This document shows, one piece after another, positions 17,105 through 27,076 of a stretch of DNA of 64,000 nt; positions within the stretch are counted from its first letter, which is position 1, and the number at the start of each line of letters is the position of its first letter. A model generated the notes under the pieces. The model was not told the origin of the DNA, ran no database searches, and worked only from the letters and a program-made list of their open reading frames with translations. The DNA is from Tyzzerella sp. (GTDB taxonomy: Bacteria; Bacillota; Clostridia; Lachnospirales; Lachnospiraceae), in contig JAFUOS010000007.1 in assembly GCA_017472665.1 (NCBI GenBank), positions 62,001-126,000 on the forward strand. Direction: 5' to 3'. A program made the position numbers and the translations under genes.

Positions 17105-17326
17105 ATGACAGATGAAAAGATTCAAAGAATCAATGAATTATATCACAAATCAAAAAAAGAAGGTCTGACTGATGCTGAGAAGCAGGAGCAACAGATTTTA
17201 AGAAAAGAGTACATTGACTCATTTAGAAGAAACTTAAGAGGGCAGCTAGACAATATTTCGATTCGTGAAGCAGATGGAAGTATTACAAACTTAGGTGAAA
17301 AACATGGAATCAAAAAAGGACATTAG
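17105..17326 (+). CDS. DUF896 (YnzC/UPF0291) protein
   Basis: A 73-residue helical cytosolic protein with the family core INELYHKSKKEGLTDAEKQE and LRKEYIDSFRRNLRGQLD. Bacillus YnzC is small and helical with no known biochemical role; another member, YneA operon protein YnzC, is linked to the SOS region there, which is not the case here. Its 3' end overlaps the start of the next gene by 23 bases, suggesting coupling. Confidence 0.88.
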   Translation: MTDEKIQRINELYHKSKKEGLTDAEKQEQQILRKEYIDSFRRNLRGQLDNISIREADGSITNLGEKHGIKKGH

Positions 17327-17852
17327 AAAACGTGTTCTTACAAAGCGAAGCAACATAGAAGAAAAAGAATGGGAGGAGAAAAGCCGCCGGATTTATGAGA
17401 AAGTGGTGACTCATCCTTTCTTTTTGAATGCAGAGGAAATCTATTGTTATGTGGACTACAAAAGAGAAGTCAGCACGCAAAAGATTTTGGAAACTGCATG
17501 GAAGTTAAAGAAGAAGGCAGCCGTTCCTAAGATTACTGGCGAAGATATGGAGTTTTTTTATATACATAATTTCGCGGGATTAGAATCAGGGTACTGTCAA
17601 ATCTTAGAGCCCACCAGCAAAGAACTGGCACAGGGGAAAAATGTATTAGTAGTGATGCCGGGCGCAGTATTTGACAGGAACCGAAATCGAATTGGATATG
17701 GAAAAGGATTCTATGACAGATATTTAGAAAAGCACCCATCTTATCACACGATGGCACTTGCTTTTGAATTACAGATGATAGACAGTATTCCAGCGGATGT
17801 ACACGATATCCGCCCAGAAGTAATTATTACGGAGGAAGATTTGTATGTTTGA
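17304..17852 (+). CDS. 5-formyltetrahydrofolate cyclo-ligase
   Basis: A 182-residue ATP-dependent enzyme that converts 5-formyl-THF to 5,10-methenyl-THF, in folate metabolism. Visible motifs are KKDIRKRVLTKR at the N-terminus, MPGAVFDRNRNRIGYGKGFYDRYL near residue 115-140 split over the phosphate-binding loop, and IPADVHDIRPE near the end. The ATG at 17304 is chosen; the upstream GTG at 17295 lies inside the ribosome binding region. The gene overlaps both neighbours. Confidence 0.92.
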   Translation: MESKKDIRKRVLTKRSNIEEKEWEEKSRRIYEKVVTHPFFLNAEEIYCYVDYKREVSTQKILETAWKLKKKAAVPKITGEDMEFFYIHNFAGLESGYCQILEPTSKELAQGKNVLVVMPGAVFDRNRNRIGYGKGFYDRYLEKHPSYHTMALAFELQMIDSIPADVHDIRPEVIITEEDLYV

Positions 17853-18027
17853 AAATTTACCAAACGATCCAATGCTTTGTTTGAGCGTCGTAAATACAAA
17901 GTTGCGGGATCATTATAAAGACTTAAATACTTTATGTGATGATTTAGGAATAGAAAAAAATGCTTTAATAGAAAAGCTTTCTTTAATAGATTATGAGTAT
18001 GATGAAACAAGGAATCAATTTGTTTAA
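17845..18027 (+). CDS. DUF4250 domain protein
   Basis: A 60-residue acidic protein with the family opening NLPNDPMLCLSVVNTKLRD and a closing IDYEYDETRNQF. The family is common in Lachnospiraceae and has no known function. It overlaps the end of the cyclo-ligase gene by 8 bases and precedes miaB by 15 bases, so it belongs to this operon. GGAGGA precedes the start. Confidence 0.85.
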   Translation: MFENLPNDPMLCLSVVNTKLRDHYKDLNTLCDDLGIEKNALIEKLSLIDYEYDETRNQFV

Positions 18028-18042
18028 GGGAGGTACGATAGC

Positions 18043-19494
18043 GTGAGAGAAATCGAAAAATACATAGAAAATATGGATATAACTGGAGAAGCTCCAGTAA
18101 ACGAACCAGAGCGTCAATACTATTTCATTAAAAAAGCTCGAGACTACGTAAAAAGTACGTCTGAAGAAATTGGACGTCCACTTACATTTTGTGTGACTAC
18201 TTTTGGATGCCAGATGAATGCCAGAGATTCTGAAAAGTTAGTAGGTGTTTTGGAAAAAATCGGGTACGTAGAAGAGCCGGATGAAGAGAAGGCTGATTTT
18301 GTCATTTTCAACACTTGTACCGTGCGTGAAAATGCAAACATGAGAGTGTATGGAAGACTTGGCCAGTTAAAACGCAACAAAAAAGCAAATCCACATATGA
18401 TGATTGGACTTTGCGGATGTATGATGCAAGAGCCAGAGGTCGTAGAAAAACTGAAAAAACAGTATCGTTACGTGGATATTATATTTGGAACGCATAATAT
18501 TTATAAATTTGCAGAGTTAATTGTAACACGTTTTGAATCCGAAAGAATGGTTATTGATATTTGGAAAGATACAGACAAAATTGTGGAAGACCTTCCAAGC
18601 GAACGTAAATTTTCATTTAAATCTGGTGTAAATATTATGTTTGGCTGCAACAATTTCTGTAGCTACTGTATCGTACCATATGTGCGTGGACGTGAAAGAA
18701 GCCGTAATCCAAAGGACATCATTCGCGAGATTGAAAATTTGGTAGCGGATGGAGTAGTAGAAGTTATGCTGCTCGGACAGAACGTAAACTCCTACGGTAA
18801 GAATCTAGAAGAGCCGATGACATTTGCGCAGCTTCTTCAGGAAATTGAAAAGATTGAAGGATTAGAAAGAATCCGTTTTATGACTTCTCATCCAAAGGAT
18901 TTATCGGACGAATTAATTGAAGTGATGCGTAATTCAAAGAAGATTTGCAAACACTTACATTTACCGGTACAATCAGGAAGCACTGAAATTTTGAAGAAAA
19001 TGAACCGTCGTTATACAAAAGAACAATATTTGGAACTAGTTCGTAAGATTAAAGAGGCTGTTCCGGATATTTCACTCACTACAGACATCATCGTTGGTTT
19101 CCCTGGTGAAACAGAGGAAGATTTCTTAGAAACGATGGATGTGGTAAAGCAGGTTCGCTATGACAGTGCATTTACATTTATTTATTCGAAACGAACGGGA
19201 ACACCTGCCGCCGTTATGGAGAATCAGATTCCAGATGATGTAGTAAAAGACCGATTCGATCGTTTGTTAAAAGAAGTTCAGACAATTTCGGCAGAAGTCT
19301 GCTGCATACACGAAGGCACAACACAGCCAGCTTTAGTAGAATCTATGAATGACCATGATGAGACGCTTGTAACTGGTAGATTAAGCAACAACTTACTTGT
19401 GCATTTTAAAGGTGATGAAAGTCTTATTGGAAAAATTGTAGATGTTCATTTGAAAGAATGCAAAGGCTTCTATTATCTTGGCGAAATGGTATAA
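18043..19494 (+). CDS. miaB: tRNA-2-methylthio-N6-dimethylallyladenosine synthase
   Basis: A radical SAM methylthiotransferase that acts on i6A37 of tRNAs reading UNN codons. N-terminal UPF0004 domain with TFGCQMNARDSE and two more cluster Cys (NTCTVRENA, GLCGCMMQE), radical SAM motif GCNNFCSYCIVPYVRG near residue 203, and a C-terminal TRAM domain. The 483-residue length is normal. The GTG start at 18043 is preceded by AAGGGAGG. miaA, which makes its substrate, lies 5 kb downstream. Confidence 0.96.
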   Translation: MREIEKYIENMDITGEAPVNEPERQYYFIKKARDYVKSTSEEIGRPLTFCVTTFGCQMNARDSEKLVGVLEKIGYVEEPDEEKADFVIFNTCTVRENANMRVYGRLGQLKRNKKANPHMMIGLCGCMMQEPEVVEKLKKQYRYVDIIFGTHNIYKFAELIVTRFESERMVIDIWKDTDKIVEDLPSERKFSFKSGVNIMFGCNNFCSYCIVPYVRGRERSRNPKDIIREIENLVADGVVEVMLLGQNVNSYGKNLEEPMTFAQLLQEIEKIEGLERIRFMTSHPKDLSDELIEVMRNSKKICKHLHLPVQSGSTEILKKMNRRYTKEQYLELVRKIKEAVPDISLTTDIIVGFPGETEEDFLETMDVVKQVRYDSAFTFIYSKRTGTPAAVMENQIPDDVVKDRFDRLLKEVQTISAEVCCIHEGTTQPALVESMNDHDETLVTGRLSNNLLVHFKGDESLIGKIVDVHLKECKGFYYLGEMV

Positions 19495-19561
19495 ATTCCA
19501 TTTATAATTTTACAAAGAACGTCCAAACTATGTATTAGATTGCATGGGGAGGACGTTTTTT

Positions 19562-19984
19562 ATGCTAATGAAAAAATTGAGTGAATACCTGTTTTTATGG
19601 ACACTTGGCGGCATTTTGTATTATTCGTTTGAATTACTCTTTCGTGGGTTCTCGCATTGGAGCATGTTTTTGCTTGGAGGCCTATGTTTCCTATTTTTCT
19701 GGTTACAGGGCCATTGGGTCAAATGGAGTGATCCAATGTGGATTCAGGTCATCCGCTGCACAATTTTTATCACTGCTTGCGAATTTACTACTGGAATTGT
19801 TGTAAATAAATGGTTTCAATGGGCGGTGTGGGATTATAGTGACCAGCCATTCCAATTGTTTGGACAAATCTGTCTTCCGTTTGCGGTTATCTTCTCAGGA
19901 CTCTGCGCGATAGGGATTCCCATAAGTGGAAATTTGATGCACTGGCTTTTTCGAGAAGAAAAACCCAATTATCATATTTTATAA
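19562..19984 (+). CDS. short CmpB-like integral membrane protein
   Basis: A 140-residue protein with about four hydrophobic segments and the motif VWDYSDQPFQLFGQICLP, which matches the CmpB-like putative ABC permease family. The longer protein at 48474 carries two copies of the same motif. Function is unknown. The ATG at 19562 is preferred since GGGGAGG lies 9 bases upstream; the one at 19544 precedes that site. It sits alone between miaB and mutS. Confidence 0.65.
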   Translation: MLMKKLSEYLFLWTLGGILYYSFELLFRGFSHWSMFLLGGLCFLFFWLQGHWVKWSDPMWIQVIRCTIFITACEFTTGIVVNKWFQWAVWDYSDQPFQLFGQICLPFAVIFSGLCAIGIPISGNLMHWLFREEKPNYHIL

Positions 19985-19995
19985 GCAATAAATAT

Positions 19996-20024
19996 TTGTA
20001 TTTTTTTGAAAATTGGTCTATACT
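19996..20024 (+). promoter_or_regulatory. promoter of the mutS operon
   Basis: TTGTAT (19996-20001) and TATACT (20019-20024) are 17 bases apart, 42 bases before the mutS start. No terminator was seen before it. Confidence 0.5.
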
Positions 20025-20065
20025 TTACTCTGTATATTTATGAACTTTAGAGAAGGAGAATCGAC

Positions 20066-22711
20066 GTGGCAGAACTAACACCAATGATGCAGCAATACAT
20101 GGAAACAAAGGCTCAGTATAAGGACTGTATCTTGTTTTACAGACTGGGTGATTTTTATGAGATGTTTTTTGATGACGCATTGACTGCAAGCAAAGAACTG
20201 GAAATTACCTTGACCGGAAAAAACTGTGGATTGGAGGAACGTGCACCGATGTGCGGCGTACCTTATCATTCTGTAGAAGGATATTTGAACCGATTAGTGC
20301 AGAAGGGGTATAAGGTTGCTATTTGCGAGCAGGTAGAAGACCCGAAAGCAGCAAAGGGCATTGTTAAGCGTGAAGTTGTACGTATCGTAACACCTGGTAC
20401 AAATCTAAATACACAGGCATTGGATGCGACAAAAAATAATTATATTATGTGCATCGTTTATATTGACGAACATTTTGGACTTTCCGTGGCTGATGTTACA
20501 ACTGGTGATTATTTTGTTACAGAATTAGATAGCGCTCGCAAACTGATGGATGAGATTGCAAAATATGCACCATCGGAAATCATATGCAACGAATCACTTT
20601 ATGTAAGTGGAGTGAATCTAGACGATTTAAAAGAACGATTAGGAATTACAATCTATGCTCTGGATTCTTGGTATTTTGATGATGCTTCTTGTGAGAAAGT
20701 GTTAAAAGAACACTTTAAAGTTGCAAGCTTGGAAGCATTGGGAATTGGTGATTATAACAGCGGCGCAATTGGAGCTGGAGCTCTGTTGCAATATTTGTAT
20801 GAAACACAAAAAAATTCTCTTGCTCATCTGACAGGAATCACTGGATATACTACAGGAAAATACATGTTATTAGACAGCTCTTCCAGAAGAAATCTAGAAC
20901 TTTGCGAAACACTTCGTGAAAAGCAAAAAAGGGGGTCCCTTCTTTGGGTATTAGATAAAACAAAAACGGCGATGGGTGCACGTACACTCCGAAGTTTTAT
21001 AGAGCAGCCGTTGATTGATAAGGATGAAATTGTCAAGCGTTTGGATGCTGTTGCTGAATTGAAAGACAATGCGATTACACGCGAAGAAATCAGAGAGTAT
21101 TTAACGCCAGTTTATGATTTGGAGCGTTTGATTAGTAGGATTACATATCAATCAGCTAATCCACGAGATTTGATTTCGTTTAAATCTTCACTTCAAATGT
21201 TGCCGCATATTAAGTGCATTTTAAGTGATTTAGAGTCACCTTTGTTAAAAGAGTTGTACGAAGAGCTGGATACTTTGGAAGAATTATGTGCGTTAATTGA
21301 GTCTGCTATCGAGGATGAGCCGCCACTTGCCATGAAAGATGGAGGTATCATCAAAACAGGTTATAATGAGGACGTTGATAAGCTCCGCAATGCAAAGACT
21401 GAAGGCAAGACATGGCTTGCAGAAGTGGAAGAAGAAGAACGAGAAAAAACAGGAATTAAAAACCTTCGTATCAAATTCAACAAAGTGTTTGGTTATTATT
21501 TAGAGGTTACCAATTCTTATAAGGATTTGGTTCCAGATTACTACATGAGAAAACAGACCCTGACAAATGCAGAGCGTTATATCACTCCAAAACTAAAAGA
21601 ATTGGAAGATATGATTCTTGGAGCAGAAGACAAGTTGTATGCTTTGGAATACGAACTTTATTGCGAGGTCAGAGAACGTATTGCAAGCGAGGTAGTGCGT
21701 ATTCAGAAAACTGCGAAAGCAATCGCTCAGATAGATGTATTTGCCTCTTTGGCATACGTTGCAGAACGCAACAATTATGTGAGACCTGGCATCAACGAAA
21801 AAGGTGTGATAGACATTAAGAACGGTCGTCATCCAGTTGTAGAAAAGATGATTCCAAACGAAATGTTTATTGCGAACGATACCTACTTAGATGATAAAAA
21901 GAATCGTATTTCGATTATCACAGGACCGAATATGGCAGGTAAATCTACTTACATGAGACAAACTGCATTAATTGTATTGATGGCTCAGGTAGGCTCATTT
22001 GTTCCTGCAGAAAGTGCAAATATCGGCATCGTGGACCGTATTTTCACCCGTGTAGGGGCTTCTGATGACCTTGCTTCCGGACAAAGTACATTTATGGTGG
22101 AAATGACCGAGGTCGCGAATATTTTACGGAACGCAACAAGTAAGAGTTTACTGATTTTAGATGAAATTGGACGTGGTACAAGTACCTTTGATGGGCTTAG
22201 TATTGCATGGGCTGTTGTGGAACACATTAGCAACAAACGATTACTCGGCGCGAAAACGCTATTTGCAACACATTATCATGAATTGACCGAATTGGAAGGG
22301 AAATTAGATAGTGTGAATAACTACTGCATCGCCGTAAAAGAAAAAGGGGACGATATCGTTTTCCTTCGTAAGATTGTAAAAGGCGGCGCAGATAAGAGTT
22401 ATGGTATTCAGGTGGCAAAACTTGCAGGAGTACCTGATAGTGTTATCCAGCGTGCGAAGGAAATCGTAGATGAACTGATTGAGGCAGACGTAGCAACCAG
22501 AATCCGGGAGATTTCAGTGCAATCTAGTGAACCAACGAAGAAAACCAAGAAATATGATGAGGTGGATTTGGCACAGATTTCATTGTTTGACACTGTAAAA
22601 GATGACGATATTCTGGAAGAGTTAAAACAGATTGATGTTGCACATCTGACACCAATCGAGGCTTTAAATACACTTTACAGTTTACAAAATAAATTAAAAA
22701 ACAGATGGTAA
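20066..22711 (+). CDS. mutS: DNA mismatch repair protein MutS
   Basis: Mismatch-recognition ATPase of 881 residues. The mismatch-binding motif is FYRLGDFYEMF near residue 25-35, with GVPYHS following; Walker A is GPNMAGKSTYMRQ near 620, then DDLASGQSTFMVEM and LILDEIGRGTSTFDG for Walker B and signature. GTG start at 20066 behind AGAAGGAG. Directly followed by mutL after 14 bases, in a mutS-mutL-miaA arrangement. Confidence 0.97.
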   Translation: MAELTPMMQQYMETKAQYKDCILFYRLGDFYEMFFDDALTASKELEITLTGKNCGLEERAPMCGVPYHSVEGYLNRLVQKGYKVAICEQVEDPKAAKGIVKREVVRIVTPGTNLNTQALDATKNNYIMCIVYIDEHFGLSVADVTTGDYFVTELDSARKLMDEIAKYAPSEIICNESLYVSGVNLDDLKERLGITIYALDSWYFDDASCEKVLKEHFKVASLEALGIGDYNSGAIGAGALLQYLYETQKNSLAHLTGITGYTTGKYMLLDSSSRRNLELCETLREKQKRGSLLWVLDKTKTAMGARTLRSFIEQPLIDKDEIVKRLDAVAELKDNAITREEIREYLTPVYDLERLISRITYQSANPRDLISFKSSLQMLPHIKCILSDLESPLLKELYEELDTLEELCALIESAIEDEPPLAMKDGGIIKTGYNEDVDKLRNAKTEGKTWLAEVEEEEREKTGIKNLRIKFNKVFGYYLEVTNSYKDLVPDYYMRKQTLTNAERYITPKLKELEDMILGAEDKLYALEYELYCEVRERIASEVVRIQKTAKAIAQIDVFASLAYVAERNNYVRPGINEKGVIDIKNGRHPVVEKMIPNEMFIANDTYLDDKKNRISIITGPNMAGKSTYMRQTALIVLMAQVGSFVPAESANIGIVDRIFTRVGASDDLASGQSTFMVEMTEVANILRNATSKSLLILDEIGRGTSTFDGLSIAWAVVEHISNKRLLGAKTLFATHYHELTELEGKLDSVNNYCIAVKEKGDDIVFLRKIVKGGADKSYGIQVAKLAGVPDSVIQRAKEIVDELIEADVATRIREISVQSSEPTKKTKKYDEVDLAQISLFDTVKDDDILEELKQIDVAHLTPIEALNTLYSLQNKLKNRW

Positions 22712-22725
22712 GATAAAGGAGTAGT

Positions 22726-24783
22726 ATGGCTAATATACAAGTTTTAGACCAAATTACAATTGATAAAATTGCAGCAGGAGAAGTCATTGAAAGACCTGCA
22801 TCCATTGTAAAAGAATTAGTAGAGAATGCTGTCGATGCAGGGGCAACTGCTGTAACTGTGGAGATAAAAGAGGGTGGAATTTCTTTTATTCGAATCACGG
22901 ACAATGGCTGTGGGATTCCGAAGGAAGAGGTTCCTGTGGCTTTCTTGCGTCATTCTACCAGTAAGATTCGTTCCGTAGAAGATTTGACAACTGTTGCGTC
23001 TTTAGGATTCCGCGGTGAAGCTTTGTCAAGTATTGCTGCGATCGCACAGGTAGAATTGCTTACAAAACAAAAAGATTCTCTCCTTGGGACTCGTTATCAA
23101 ATCGAGGGTGGAGCGGAAAAGAGTTTGGAAGATACCGGATCCAGAGATGGTTCCACTTTCCTGATCCGCAATATTTTTTACAATACACCTGCCCGCAGAA
23201 AATTTTTGAAAACGGCGATGACAGAAGCCGGACATGTAAATGAGCTGATGATTCGTCTTGCATTGTCCCATCCGGAAATTTCGTTCGAATTTATCAATAA
23301 TGGGCAGACCAAGCTACATACTTCTGGAAATGGTAGATTGAAAGATGCGATTTATCATGTTTTTGGAAGAGAGATTGCGATGAATCTTTTGGAAGTAGAT
23401 TCTGAGATGGATGGCATCAAGGTAACTGGTTTTATTGGGAAACCATTGATTTCCAGAGGAAATCGTAATTATGAAAATTATTATATCAATGGCCGTTATG
23501 TGAAGAGCAATATTATCGCAAAGGCGATTGAAGATGGTTATAAGGATTTTATTATGCAGCATAAATATCCGTTTACTGTGCTTCATTTTGAGGTGAATGG
23601 GGCGGATATTGATGTGAATGTGCATCCGACGAAGATGGAGCTGCGGTTTAGCAATCAGCAGAAAGTTTATAATTTTGTGTATGAGGCGGTAAAGGCGGCA
23701 TTTCAGGAGAAGGAATTGATTCCGAAGGTGGAACTTCCTGAGGCGAAGGTTCCAGTTCCTAAGGCGGAAGTTACTTCTCGGATGAAACAACAAGTGTCAT
23801 CTGAAAATCACACGACATCGGCGAAGACGCATTCGCAAGTGCAGACATCTGCGCCGACGGAGGAACGTGCAAATAATACAGTATCTCAGACGAAAACACA
23901 GCCGACAACGATACAACCTGGAAATAAAACCGACACACCACCGTCTGGTGAGAAGAATTTGGATTACTTCATGCAGAAAATGAGAGAACGTGTAACCTCT
24001 TATCACAATCAAAATTCGCAGGCTGAAGTAAAGGATGTTTACGGAATTCATCGTGGGGATTCACAGATTGATCGTATTCGAGAGACTGTAAATTACGGAA
24101 AATCTCACGAAACTAAGGATGCGCCAAAACAAAATCTAACCGAGCCCGCTCGTGCAGAACAGTTAAATTTGTTTGAAGAAAAGCTGCTCACAAAAGAAGC
24201 CATAAAAGAACATAAAATCATCGGTCAATTATTTGATACCTACTGGCTCGTAGAATTCCACGACCAGTTATATATTATCGACCAGCACGCAGCCCATGAA
24301 CGTGTCTTATACGAAAAGACGCTTCGCGGTATGAAGAGTAGAGAGTTTACTTCTCAGTATCTAAGTCCTCCGATTATCCTAAATCTAACGATGCAGGAGG
24401 AAGAAGTGCTGAATACAAACATAGACCATTTTACTAGCATAGGATTTGAAATAGAGCCATTTGGCGGTTCTTCCTATGCAGTACGTGCAGTGCCGGACAA
24501 CCTTTTTAGCATTGCAAAGAAAGATTTGTTAATTGAAATGCTGGATGACCTTATGGATGGCATCAGTTCGACACAGGCGCCAGACCTGATTGCCGAAAAG
24601 ATTGCTTCCATGTCATGTAAAGCAGCAGTAAAGGGAAATGCTAGATTATCTCGTGCAGAAGTGGAAACACTCATTGGAGAATTGTTGGATTTAGACAATC
24701 CATATCATTGTCCGCACGGCAGACCTACCATCATTTTCATGACAAAACGAGAATTGGAAAAGAAATTTAAGAGAATTGTTTAG
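22726..24783 (+). CDS. mutL: DNA mismatch repair protein MutL
   Basis: A 685-residue GHKL ATPase with IAAGEVIERPASIVKELVEN, DNGCGI, and LGFRGEALSSIAA in the N-terminal half, then a Thr/Gln-rich linker at residues 345-480. The C-terminal domain has the metal-binding endonuclease motif DQHAAHERVLYE and the CPHGRP motif, so it is the nicking type of MutL found in organisms without MutH. It lies in the mutS operon. Confidence 0.97.
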   Translation: MANIQVLDQITIDKIAAGEVIERPASIVKELVENAVDAGATAVTVEIKEGGISFIRITDNGCGIPKEEVPVAFLRHSTSKIRSVEDLTTVASLGFRGEALSSIAAIAQVELLTKQKDSLLGTRYQIEGGAEKSLEDTGSRDGSTFLIRNIFYNTPARRKFLKTAMTEAGHVNELMIRLALSHPEISFEFINNGQTKLHTSGNGRLKDAIYHVFGREIAMNLLEVDSEMDGIKVTGFIGKPLISRGNRNYENYYINGRYVKSNIIAKAIEDGYKDFIMQHKYPFTVLHFEVNGADIDVNVHPTKMELRFSNQQKVYNFVYEAVKAAFQEKELIPKVELPEAKVPVPKAEVTSRMKQQVSSENHTTSAKTHSQVQTSAPTEERANNTVSQTKTQPTTIQPGNKTDTPPSGEKNLDYFMQKMRERVTSYHNQNSQAEVKDVYGIHRGDSQIDRIRETVNYGKSHETKDAPKQNLTEPARAEQLNLFEEKLLTKEAIKEHKIIGQLFDTYWLVEFHDQLYIIDQHAAHERVLYEKTLRGMKSREFTSQYLSPPIILNLTMQEEEVLNTNIDHFTSIGFEIEPFGGSSYAVRAVPDNLFSIAKKDLLIEMLDDLMDGISSTQAPDLIAEKIASMSCKAAVKGNARLSRAEVETLIGELLDLDNPYHCPHGRPTIIFMTKRELEKKFKRIV

Positions 24784-24810
24784 AAAACGTTTAGGAGCAT
24801 GATTCAAAGC

Positions 24811-25764
24811 ATGAAAAAGAAACCATTAATTATTCTAACAGGCCCAACCGCAGTGGGAAAAACGAAAGCCTCCATCGGTCTTGCAAAAGCTTTAAACGGA
24901 GAAATCATTTCGGCAGATTCCATGCAGGTGTATAAAGAGATGGATATCGGCTCTGCAAAAATACGTCCAGAGGAAATGCAAGGTGTAAAACACTACCTTG
25001 TGGATGTTCTGGAGCCGGATGAAGAATTCCATGTAGTGCGGTTTCAGCAAATGGCAAAACAGGCGATGGAAGAAATTTATGCGAAAGGAAAAGTACCGAT
25101 TGTAGTAGGCGGCACAGGATTCTATATTCAGGCACTGCTATATGATATTGATTTCACAGAAAGCAATGAAGATACAACCTATCGTGAAGAATTGGAAGGT
25201 CTTGCGAAAGAGCATGGTGCAGAATATTTGCATAAAATGTTGCAAGCGGTAGACCCGGCATCTGCGGAAAGCATCCATGCCAATAATGTAAAGCGTGTTA
25301 TCCGTGCGTTAGAGTTTTACAAACTGACAGGCCAGAGGATTTCTGAACACAATGAAAAAGAACGTGCAAAAGAATCGCCATATGATTTTTTTTATTTTGT
25401 TTTAAATGACGACCGAAAATTATTATATGACCGCATCGATCTTCGCATTGACCAAATGTTAGAAGAAGGTTTGCTGGAAGAAGTTACTGCCTTGAGAAAT
25501 AAAGGCTATACAAAAGACATGGTTTCCATGCAGGGACTTGGATATAAGGAAATTTTAGATTATCTGAATGGAGCATGTACGCTTGAGGAAGCCATTTATA
25601 TTTTAAAACGAGATACCAGACATTTCGCGAAACGTCAGCTCACCTGGTTTCGAAGAGAGCGGGATGTCATTTGGATAGATAAAAATGAATACGATCATGA
25701 CGAAGCCAAGATATTGGAAGCCATGTTGTCGTACGTAAGAGAAAGGACAGATATTTCATGTTAG
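24811..25764 (+). CDS. miaA: tRNA dimethylallyltransferase MiaA
   Basis: Transfers a dimethylallyl group to A37 of tRNAs reading UNN codons, before MiaB acts. P-loop GPTAVGKTKAS near the N-terminus, SADSMQVYKEMDIGSAK, GGTGFYIQALLY near 95 and RDTRHFAKRQLTWFRR near the end are all typical. Start is uncertain between ATG 24799, which has AGGAG only one base away, and ATG 24811; the latter is preferred for spacing. The stop overlaps the next start by 7 bases. Confidence 0.95.
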   Translation: MKKKPLIILTGPTAVGKTKASIGLAKALNGEIISADSMQVYKEMDIGSAKIRPEEMQGVKHYLVDVLEPDEEFHVVRFQQMAKQAMEEIYAKGKVPIVVGGTGFYIQALLYDIDFTESNEDTTYREELEGLAKEHGAEYLHKMLQAVDPASAESIHANNVKRVIRALEFYKLTGQRISEHNEKERAKESPYDFFYFVLNDDRKLLYDRIDLRIDQMLEEGLLEEVTALRNKGYTKDMVSMQGLGYKEILDYLNGACTLEEAIYILKRDTRHFAKRQLTWFRRERDVIWIDKNEYDHDEAKILEAMLSYVRERTDISC

Positions 25765-27044
25765 ATACAAAAAATATGTATAAAGAACTAGGGATTTCTG
25801 AAAAAGTATATTTATATGGACAGGAAATCGAAAGTTCTTTAAAAGAAAGATTTGCAGAGATTGACAAAGTTGCAGAATACAACCAACTGAAAGTCATTCA
25901 TGCAATGCAGGAGAGCAGAGTGAGTGAAGGCTGCTTTCACTATGCAAGCGGATACGGCTATAGTGACCAAGGCCGTGACACGTTGGAAGAAGTGTATGCA
26001 AAAACATTTCATACAGAATCTGCATTAGTGCGCCCGCAAATTACTTGTGGAACACATGCATTGGCTCTCGCATTAAGTGCGAACCTGCGTCCGGGCGATG
26101 AACTGCTTTCACCTGTGGGAAAACCATATGACACGTTGGAAGAAGTAATCGGTATCCGAAAGTCAAAAGGTTCACTTGCAGAGTATGGCATTACTTATCG
26201 CCAAGTGGAATTGTTAGAAGATGGCACATTTGATTATGAAAATATCAAGAAAGCAATCAATGAAAAGACAAAACTGGTAACGATTCAGCGTTCCAAAGGA
26301 TATCAGACAAGACCAAGTTTTTCTGTGACACAAATCGGTGAATTGATTGCGTTTGTGAAAAGTATTAAACCAGATGTCATCTGTATGGTAGATAACTGTT
26401 ATGGAGAATTCGTAGAGACAATTGAGCCAAGTGATGTCGGCGCAGATATGGTTGTTGGGTCTCTGATTAAAAATCCAGGCGGTGGACTTGCACCAATTGG
26501 TGGTTATATCGCTGGTAAAGAAGAGTGCATTGAAAACTGTGCTTATCGTTTGACATCACCGGGACTTGGAAAAGAAGTCGGTGCTTCATTAGGTGTGATG
26601 CAATCCTTCTTCCAAGGATTTTTCCTTGCACCAACGGTTGTCGCAGGCGCATTAAAAGGTGCTATTTTTGCAGCAAATGTTTATGAAAAATTAGGATTTC
26701 CTGTAATTCCAAATGGCACAGAGAGCCGTCATGATATTATTCAGGCTGTAACACTTGGCACACCAGAAGGGGTTATTGCATTCTGTAAGGGTATTCAGGC
26801 TGCTGCACCGGTAGATAGTTATGTTTCCCCGGAACCATGGGCCATGCCAGGGTATGACAGCGATGTCATTATGGCAGCGGGAGCATTTGTGCAGGGTTCT
26901 TCCATTGAACTTAGTGCGGATGGACCAATTAAGCCGCCATACGCTGTTTATTTCCAAGGTGGTTTAACTTGGGAACATGCTAAACTTGGAATCTTAATGT
27001 CGTTAGAACAGTTAGTACAAAAGGGAATCGTAACATTACCATAA
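25758..27044 (+). CDS. methionine gamma-lyase family protein (YnbB, 'aluminium resistance')
   Basis: A 428-residue PLP-fold enzyme. The family signature ESRVSEGCFHYASGYGYSD is split over residues about 53-71, with TCGTHALALAL and KNPGGGLAPIGGYIAG containing the predicted PLP lysine. Relatives are annotated as methionine gamma-lyase-like or aluminium resistance proteins, with little biochemical proof, so the reaction is left open. It overlaps miaA and precedes a flavoprotein gene by 32 bases. Confidence 0.85.
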   Translation: MLDTKNMYKELGISEKVYLYGQEIESSLKERFAEIDKVAEYNQLKVIHAMQESRVSEGCFHYASGYGYSDQGRDTLEEVYAKTFHTESALVRPQITCGTHALALALSANLRPGDELLSPVGKPYDTLEEVIGIRKSKGSLAEYGITYRQVELLEDGTFDYENIKKAINEKTKLVTIQRSKGYQTRPSFSVTQIGELIAFVKSIKPDVICMVDNCYGEFVETIEPSDVGADMVVGSLIKNPGGGLAPIGGYIAGKEECIENCAYRLTSPGLGKEVGASLGVMQSFFQGFFLAPTVVAGALKGAIFAANVYEKLGFPVIPNGTESRHDIIQAVTLGTPEGVIAFCKGIQAAAPVDSYVSPEPWAMPGYDSDVIMAAGAFVQGSSIELSADGPIKPPYAVYFQGGLTWEHAKLGILMSLEQLVQKGIVTLP

Positions 27045-27076
27045 TATCGATACTAGAAATGTATAGAGGAACTGAT